DNA of 64,000 bases from Perkinsus olseni (taxonomy: Eukaryota > Perkinsozoa > Perkinsida > Perkinsidae), in NCBI GenBank assembly GCA_013115135.1, contig JABANP010000111.1:62001-126000 (forward strand). The letters run 5' to 3'. The notes under the pieces were generated by a model. That model had not been told where the DNA came from. It did not search any database and saw nothing but the letters and a program-made list of their open reading frames with translations. Made by a program: the position numbers and the translations under genes. Below, in pieces: positions 58,480-64,000 of the stretch (its first letter is position 1; each line of letters starts with the position of its first letter).

Positions 58480-59974
58480 TTATATTAAATAGCTGACTGG
58501 GAATAACGGATGATGAGGACCGAACGGCCAAGAGGTAAGACCGTGAGACCATCCGTACACCGGACGAAAGACTAAAATTGGACGACCTTCGACTACCGCT
58601 ATTCGGGCAACAGCGACCTCCACACGCCCGAGATCAACTGAGGGTGTAGAGGTAGGCACGAAGGGCGTGGAACTAGTGACGGGATGGCGGCAACGAGGCT
58701 TCATCATAATCGCTGACGCTGTCCATAGTCGACGTGGCGTCGCTACTGGAAGGGCTGTTGCCAAGGTCGGGGTGGAGTAGTGCAGTCTGAGAGTGAACCT
58801 AGCAGCAGAGGCGAGGTAACTGATTATCACTGCTGTCACAGTTGGGCCTACTGGGCTGGCGGAGATGGAAGGCAGCGTGATGAGGGCTGGGCTCATCTCG
58901 CAGGCCTCCTGGTGGCTGATGAGGCCGGGATAGGGCGAGGCTGTGGCTGATGGACCGTAGGCTTCCGAAGAGGACCGGATGCGAAGGAAGCAGAAGCGAT
59001 AAAAGCAAAGAGCGATTATCGAGGTCACAATGGCAATCCCGAAGCCAACGGCACCAGCCACCAAGGCGCTCAGTAACAGCGACTCCTTAGACGGCATCGT
59101 TACGGAATCTGAGAAAAGTCGGTGAGTGTATGGTAATAAGGGCAGAGAGACCCTACGGGTAGGGGTAGGGGGCGAAGGTCCGGGGGTAGTACTGGCGGGA
59201 GGCACTGAGAATGAGAGGGTATCGATGTGGCCATGGAGCCCATGGACCTACTTGGGCTTGGAGTGGGCATGGACATGAATTGTCCAAACTTCTTGGCGCC
59301 GTCTATTGAGTCCGTCGAGGAGGCGTAAAGATCGTACGTGCCCACTGGGATGTACTGCGGTAAAAACCAGACCTGACGAGCACGATGCTCGTCCGGTGTG
59401 GGAGAGGCTTCGGAGACGCTACCATCAACGACCCGCCATCAGGCAACAGCAGCAACTCCCCAATCGACCTGAACCGACCAATGGCAGCCGAGGACCATAG
59501 TCGATCATAGCGTACGTGAAGGCCTGCTCGACCGGTCCCGAAGAATGCGCTATGCCGTGCAGGGTCCTGTTGGCGCCCACTTGGGCCGAGTGCAGCGTGA
59601 CGCTGCAGTGGGGGCTCCCGTAGTAGCAGGCGAAATGCGCCAGTTTCGGAGGCTCTGATGTGCCCAAGACTATCTGCAGTACCACGCTGGGTGGGGTGGG
59701 GATCGGGGCCGAACAACCTGCAAGGGATCTCAGGGGGAGCGGCGGTCGAATTTTTCGCTTACCCAGATGCAGCCGCGCCACAACAACCCTAAAAAAATAA
59801 CAAAACCAGAGACTTGACTTCAGCACGGTGTCAAAGAGGCACTCTCGGTAAGTATAACAAGGGACTGAAGATGCCGGCACAGAAGGAGGGGAGTAGTAGT
59901 AGAGAGAACGCAACAACTACTGCAGATGACAGTGGTAACACCGATGATGCACGGGGGGCCTGAGACATGAGCAT
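58480..59974 (-). CDS. Predicted type I membrane protein, function unknown
   Basis: The ATG at 59974 (or 59968) starts a signal peptide (SVLPLSSAVVVAFSLLLLPS ending FCAG). Exons in the middle give extracellular sequence with Cys and N-glycosylation potential (HFACYYGSPHCSVTLHSAQV, GANRT). The last exon has a Pro/Ser/Thr-rich stalk, one membrane helix (LLLSALVAGAVGFGIAIVTS, then IIALCFYRFCF) and a basic cytosolic tail ending at TAA 58480. No family recognised. It follows the protease gene on the same strand by ~400 bp and could be functionally linked, but nothing shows it. Confidence 0.45.
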
Positions 59975-60397
59975 CTGTGTGGGAGATGGGAGGCCCTTAT
60001 GGTGGTAGGGAGAAGGGGCATATGGCGAGGAAAAGACAAGAAGGAGGTACAGCCGGTATTGATACCGCACTAGAAACTCAACCGAGACGATAGTGGACAG
60101 CAGCAGCAGGCTACACGAGCATGGTGTTAGAGGATCCTTTCGGAGCCGACGACAGCCCCACTGGACGGCGGGGTCATCATGCGTAGAGAGTCCAAGCCCG
60201 AGGGGAAGACGAGGCTCTCCGGGGGCGGCATGTCGCGGATCTAGATACGACGAAGATAATAGGACATAATGGGGGTTGCTTCCTACAGTGAGGGGTCGTC
60301 CGCCATTTCTGGTGGTGCGACCTTGGTGGAGAAGGGAAGTCGGTGGGGTAGTGCTGCTGCAGCTGACGCTCTCATCAGGGTTCCTGAGGGAAACCGG

Positions 60398-62777
60398 TCA
60401 GCGGTCGGGCAGAAGCAGAGGGCGGCACCTGTCGAAGGCAATGACGCTGGACTGGCGATCAAACATGACGGTGTATTCGCGGAAAATGGGTATGCCCAGT
60501 ATCTGAGCGGTCGAAGCTCAACAAGGAGCTCAGGGGACTCTACTACCATCATCTCTGTCAGGTGGTCTCCGGTCTGGACGTAGGAAGGCATATCCTTGAC
60601 GGTGCCTTTGGAGACGGGTGATGCCATGAAAGCTGGCAGGCCTGAGGGTGATGGGGTGGCCTGGAGGTTTACAGAGGCCAGTCTACATAGCGTGACGTTG
60701 GGGTTGGCTGTTCTCTTGACCTGCTGGAGATCCCCGGCCATCATCAGGCTTTGGCCAAGGGCCTCGTACAGAGGCAGGTCGTGAGCTTGCACCTTCATAA
60801 CGTAGGACTCGGGCGTGATGACCAACGGGTGCTCCGAGTCCCCCACGGCAATCCTGCACGGCCATCATCAAGGCTGGTGGGGAGTGACGACTGAGCCTAC
60901 TGGATGTCTGGGAGGTCCTGCACATTTGAACAGTCCAGTTTGAGGTCCCCGAGACTTCTGAAGATTTCCTTTACTCTCGGCACCGGTAAGGCGAACAGAG
61001 ACGTGCCTAGGGAGGGCGGGTCGCGGTATCGGACGAGAGCAAACGTACCACTGTCGACCAGGGCCGCGCACGGCGACTTGCCGTCACAGAAGGAGGTCAG
61101 GACGGAGTTGCCCTTCCTGGACGAGTCCACGACCTGAAGCAGATAGCAATGCATGACAAAGTACCGCGGTGGGGCTGCTACTACCTGGACGCTCTTGACG
61201 CCGATGGTCCAGTGCCTTACCCCTATTACTGGGGTATTGATGGCGAACTTACGGGAGCGAGGAATAGAAGCACCCCACCAAAGCATGCCTGACAGCAGCA
61301 GTCATAGTAGGGGGCGAGACCCTCTGACTCCCCACCTTTATCATCACCATTACCAAGGGTGTCCTCGAACTTGGGACCACCAGCACCAGTATGGTCACTC
61401 GCGGACAGCGAGAGGGCCTTGGGAGTGCTACGCAACCGCGAAGCCATCTCCGGCAAGACGAGCTTCTTAGCCTAGGGTGGATCGTGTGTAGTGGAAAGGG
61501 GAGCAAAGAGTCGGCCCTTACCCGGGAGCCTCTCGGAAGGCAGATGGCGAACTTGTCGGTGAAGAGCTCTGAGGCTCCTTCGCCGGGGGCGCGAGGGTCG
61601 AGATGCCAGTCACTGCTGATACCCCTTCAGTTGCATTGAGTTGCTTTAAAGCCTGCAATACCACACCTTCAACAGTTCTACTAGCAGACACGCCCAACGG
61701 ACAGATGCAGTCCCTTCACCGATGCGGCGCTCCCACTCGAACGCACGCGTCACTTAGACGCTACCCAATGCAGGAGTGGGCGAGGACGCTGAGATGTCAT
61801 CAGAAGTGCAGCGAATTGTCGTACCTCATCAGGGCTGACGTCCTCGCCTGCCTTGTAGCCCATACCTAGTATGCCTTGGAAACCCTTACCATCACCCCAA
61901 CTGAAGAAGGAAGGAGCATTGCTGCACTACTCCTGGGTGGCTGATGATGCTACATTCTGAGGAGTCCCTCGTCCAAGGCGAAGATCTGCCACAGAGGGAA
62001 GAGGACTTTAGGGGGCCCCCTTCCGGACCAGAGACGCTGGATGCTCCAACTCCTTGACGTCGTTCTTGAGGCTGATCTCATCATTATTAACCTACAAACT
62101 CCCATACACCACCGACCATAGTCTTAACACTACTACGGCACTACAGCAACTATTACTGCTACCACCAGTCAGTCAGCAAGGGCTTATGTCCATCTAGGGG
62201 ACGTGCGCGTCTCGAATAACAGTAAATTGATGCCACTGCGCTCTATTAATAACATCCTTACGAGCGCGCCTCCATACACCAGCACGATCCTACTGCTACC
62301 ACCACTACTACAACTGTTACAACAACAACCACCACCCCTACTACTACCAGTTCAGCCTTATCGAAGCCAAGGCGGCACCTAGCCGTACCGCTGCCGAAGA
62401 CCACGTCCTTGATGACGTCCCCGTCAGGACACTTATGTGTGTCAGACCTAAGGGGCTACTGAGCAGGGGTGGACTATGATGATAGTACTCTTTAGAATTG
62501 TAGGCCAGCCGGCACAGACCGAGGCCTTTGGAGCAGGAGCCTTGGTCGATGAGGTAGAGGTCGAACGACCCGCTGTCGGGGATTACTTTGATGACCTTCT
62601 CTCCGACCTAGGACTCGACAGTCCCACCCGGTGGCCCACACCCGCTACTACTACCTTCACCAAGACCGTAAGGAAGGAGTCGCCGTTGTCCTGGATGACC
62701 TGCGACCCTCCAAAGGAGCCGTCGAAAGCCGCTGTTGTTGCGACCAGCACAGTTGTCAGGAGCATGCCAAGTAGCAT
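60398..62777 (-). CDS. Pepsin-like aspartyl protease (secreted or secretory pathway)
   Basis: The ATG at 62777 starts a signal peptide (MLLGMLLTTVLVATTAAFDG). The first catalytic motif is in VIPDSGSFDLYLID (DSGS) near 62590-62560. The second is CAALVDSGTFALVRY (DSGT) near 61065, preceded by HWTIGVKSVQV. Then come LDCSNVQDLPDIQIAV, VITPESYVMKV and the C-terminal signature ILGIPIFREYTVMFDRQSSV then IAFDRC. All are in the order of family A1. Multiple introns, for example one splitting DIQ|IAVGD. Stop TGA taken at 60398. Exons between about 61.5 and 62.4 kb are not resolved. Cell location beyond the signal peptide is unknown. Confidence 0.72.
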
Positions 62778-62942
62778 CGCGAAGTTAGAGGAGAAGTAAT
62801 AGCTGTAGAAGTAGCATAGAATTGAGCTACGGATTTTCAACAGAAGACGTCACCATGGTTGTACTTGCAGGCTGCTGTTGATGAATACAGCTGGTGATAG
62901 ATATTAGAGTGACAATGGTGACATGCACAGAGTGACGGTAGC

Positions 62943-63539
62943 CTAGCGGGTCAGACTGAACCTCATGGGGATGGACGAGGTGCGGGTCAGCTTACCAGAG
63001 TTAATCATACCCGAACCTTCAATAAGACGTTGGGCACTGGACTCTACTGAATATGACGTATTAGACTTGGGGGCGTTCACTCCCGACTGAAAAGACCAAT
63101 GGACCGTCAACTTGACCTGTTTTGTATCTTGCAAGGTCCGAGTTAAGATACTCACCTGATTCTCACACTGGCTCTTGGGCCGTAAACAACCATCAGCCGA
63201 CGCCCGTCTTCCTCCCATCGCTTCCGGCGGTAAGTTGTGCGTTACCGTTCCCTTCAACGCCGCGTTCACCATCGGTGCCGACCCTCGTCTTCGTTTTAGT
63301 ACCGGTGTCACCGGTTTCACCGACCTACGGCTGAGCCTTCTAGCAATGGTTATGACGCTTGCACTGGTCAGTGACAGTCCCTCCCCAATGCCCTCCCTAG
63401 TCGATGATCGTGATGGCGACTGACGACCACCACTGGAAGGGGAATCCTTGCTCGCTTTAGTGGTACTACTGGACCGCTCAGCCTGAGGACCCTCACTAGG
63501 TTGACAACCAGTGGGGCCTTCTGAAGGTACGGACGCCAT
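62943..63539 (-). CDS. Ser-rich protein of unknown function, with an element-bearing intron
   Basis: The ATG at 63539 (MASVPSEGPTGCQPSEGPQA) opens a Ser/Thr/Arg-rich, probably disordered N-terminal half with possible phosphosites (RRASADG, RRRGSAP). It continues through a 39-nt intron at 63117-63155 to VKLTVHWSFQSGVNAPKS and ends FSLTR at TAG 62943. The intron is a multiple of three without a stop, so an unspliced read is also open. I do not recognise the family. Confidence 0.45.
   Translation of the reverse strand: MASVPSEGPTGCQPSEGPQAERSSSTTKASKDSPSSGGRQSPSRSSTREGIGEGLSLTSASVITIARRLSRRSVKPVTPVLKRRRGSAPMVNAALKGTVTHNLPPEAMGGRRASADGCLRPKSQCENQVSILTRTLQDTKQVKLTVHWSFQSGVNAPKSNTSYSVESSAQRLIEGSGMINSGKLTRTSSIPMRFSLTR
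63117..63155 (-). other. 39-nt intron consisting almost entirely of the palindromic element
   Basis: Reads GTGAGTATCTT at the donor side and AAGATACAAAACAG at the acceptor side, phase 0 between CENQ and VKLT. The arms of the inverted repeat begin 4 nt inside the donor and end 7 nt before the intron end, so the stem would bring both splice sites together. Confidence 0.78.
63124..63151 (-). repeat. Palindromic 28-nt element, copy 5
   Basis: GTATCTT and AAGATAC arms with a 14-nt spacer. The flank AAGATACAAAACAGGTCAAG is a 20-nt identity with the RuvBL1 copy in opposite gene orientation. Confidence 0.82.
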
Positions 63540-63811
63540 AATAGGAAGCCAGACAACTAGAAATCTATCGATGCAGCGGCGGTATTATCATCATCACCAT
63601 CATCGCGCATGTAAAAAGCGCGCGCCCTGCCACGTCAACTTCGCTCGAACGCAAGTTGGGTTGAAAATTTCCGTCCGTTTAGGAGCACGTTCTCGGACGG
63701 GTAGATGTAGTTCATTCTGATCTGGCTTCCGAATTCATCATCCACTAACGGGACAGATTGCTGAGGAGCCTATGCTGCTTTTTTACTAGTTTTTCATCAC
63801 TTTTTTCGACG

Positions 63812-64000
63812 ATGGACCCTCAAGACCGTGCCAACGTTGAAGGGGCCATCAATGCGTTCAGGGAGGGCAAGATGGTAGCGGTGGACTTGTGGTAGTGGTG
63901 ACGGTAGTAGGGGTTGGGTTGTCAGGTCATGGTCATGGACAGACTTGATAGAGAGAATGAGTGTGATTTCATGATCAGCGCTCGAGGCTGTACTAAGCAG
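63812..64000 (+). CDS. RIB3: 3,4-dihydroxy-2-butanone-4-phosphate synthase (riboflavin synthesis), 5' part
   Basis: The ATG at 63812 gives MDPQDRANVEGAINAFREGK followed by MVA, a GT-AG intron (GTGGACTTG...TTGTCAG), then VMVMDRLDRENECDFMISAR, matching the family pattern IVVDDEDRENEGD with its acidic Mg2+/substrate loop. Cut by the right edge after about 45 codons. The enzyme makes the four-carbon unit of riboflavin from ribulose-5-phosphate. It could be a RibBA-type fusion; the window ends too early to tell. Confidence 0.7.

Noticed and set aside
62281..62350. ACC/ACT-rich microsatellite-like stretch
   Set aside because: Low-complexity sequence inside the unresolved middle of the protease gene; no regular unit strong enough to call a repeat array.

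Overview
This window is nuclear DNA of a unicellular eukaryote. Genes are split by many very short GT-AG introns (mostly 39-60 nt), and TAA, TAG and TGA all act as stops. The lineage is an inference: four tandem PFOR/P450-reductase fusion genes, tiny introns and CAG-rich coding suggest an alveolate, perhaps a perkinsid such as Perkinsus. No rRNA or other taxonomic marker is present to prove it.

Layout. 1-21944, minus strand: a head-to-tail array of four pyruvate:NADP+ oxidoreductase (PNO) genes, here called A (cut by the window edge), B, C and D. 22.2-24.3 kb: a degenerate 24-bp tandem repeat, then an SLC19-type carrier (+). 24.7-39.1 kb, all minus: proteasome beta1, a METTL21-type methyltransferase, RuvBL1, a CCDC12/Cwf18-like protein, COG7, a USP5-type deubiquitinase and aspartyl-tRNA synthetase. 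40-45.7 kb (+): two paralogous unknown genes and two other unknown genes. 46.0-49.4 kb: divergently transcribed fibrillarin (-) and ALG2 (+). 50.3-53.0 kb (+): two tandem delta-COP-like genes. 53.3-56.1 kb (+): a LicD/fukutin-like membrane protein. 56.7-63.5 kb (-): exosome RRP46, glutaredoxin, a type I membrane protein, a pepsin-like protease and a Ser-rich protein. Right edge (+): the start of a DHBP synthase (riboflavin) gene.

The single-copy genes are housekeeping: protein turnover, chromatin remodelling, Golgi traffic, translation, RNA processing and N-glycosylation. They share no pathway. The PNO array points to oxygen-sensitive pyruvate oxidation to acetyl-CoA with direct NADPH formation; the leaders of A, C and D look mitochondrial.

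Two things stand out. (1) In at least seven conserved genes or families the homologous reading frame can be followed only by skipping exactly one nucleotide. I count 16 such +1 sites against two events of another size. This is either insertion-biased assembly error or widespread +1 frameshifting, and the sequence alone cannot decide. (2) A 28-nt palindrome-cored element, GTATCTT-N14-AAGATAC, occurs five times. Four copies lie inside short introns of three unrelated genes, in both orientations, which resembles an introner-like intron-generating element.
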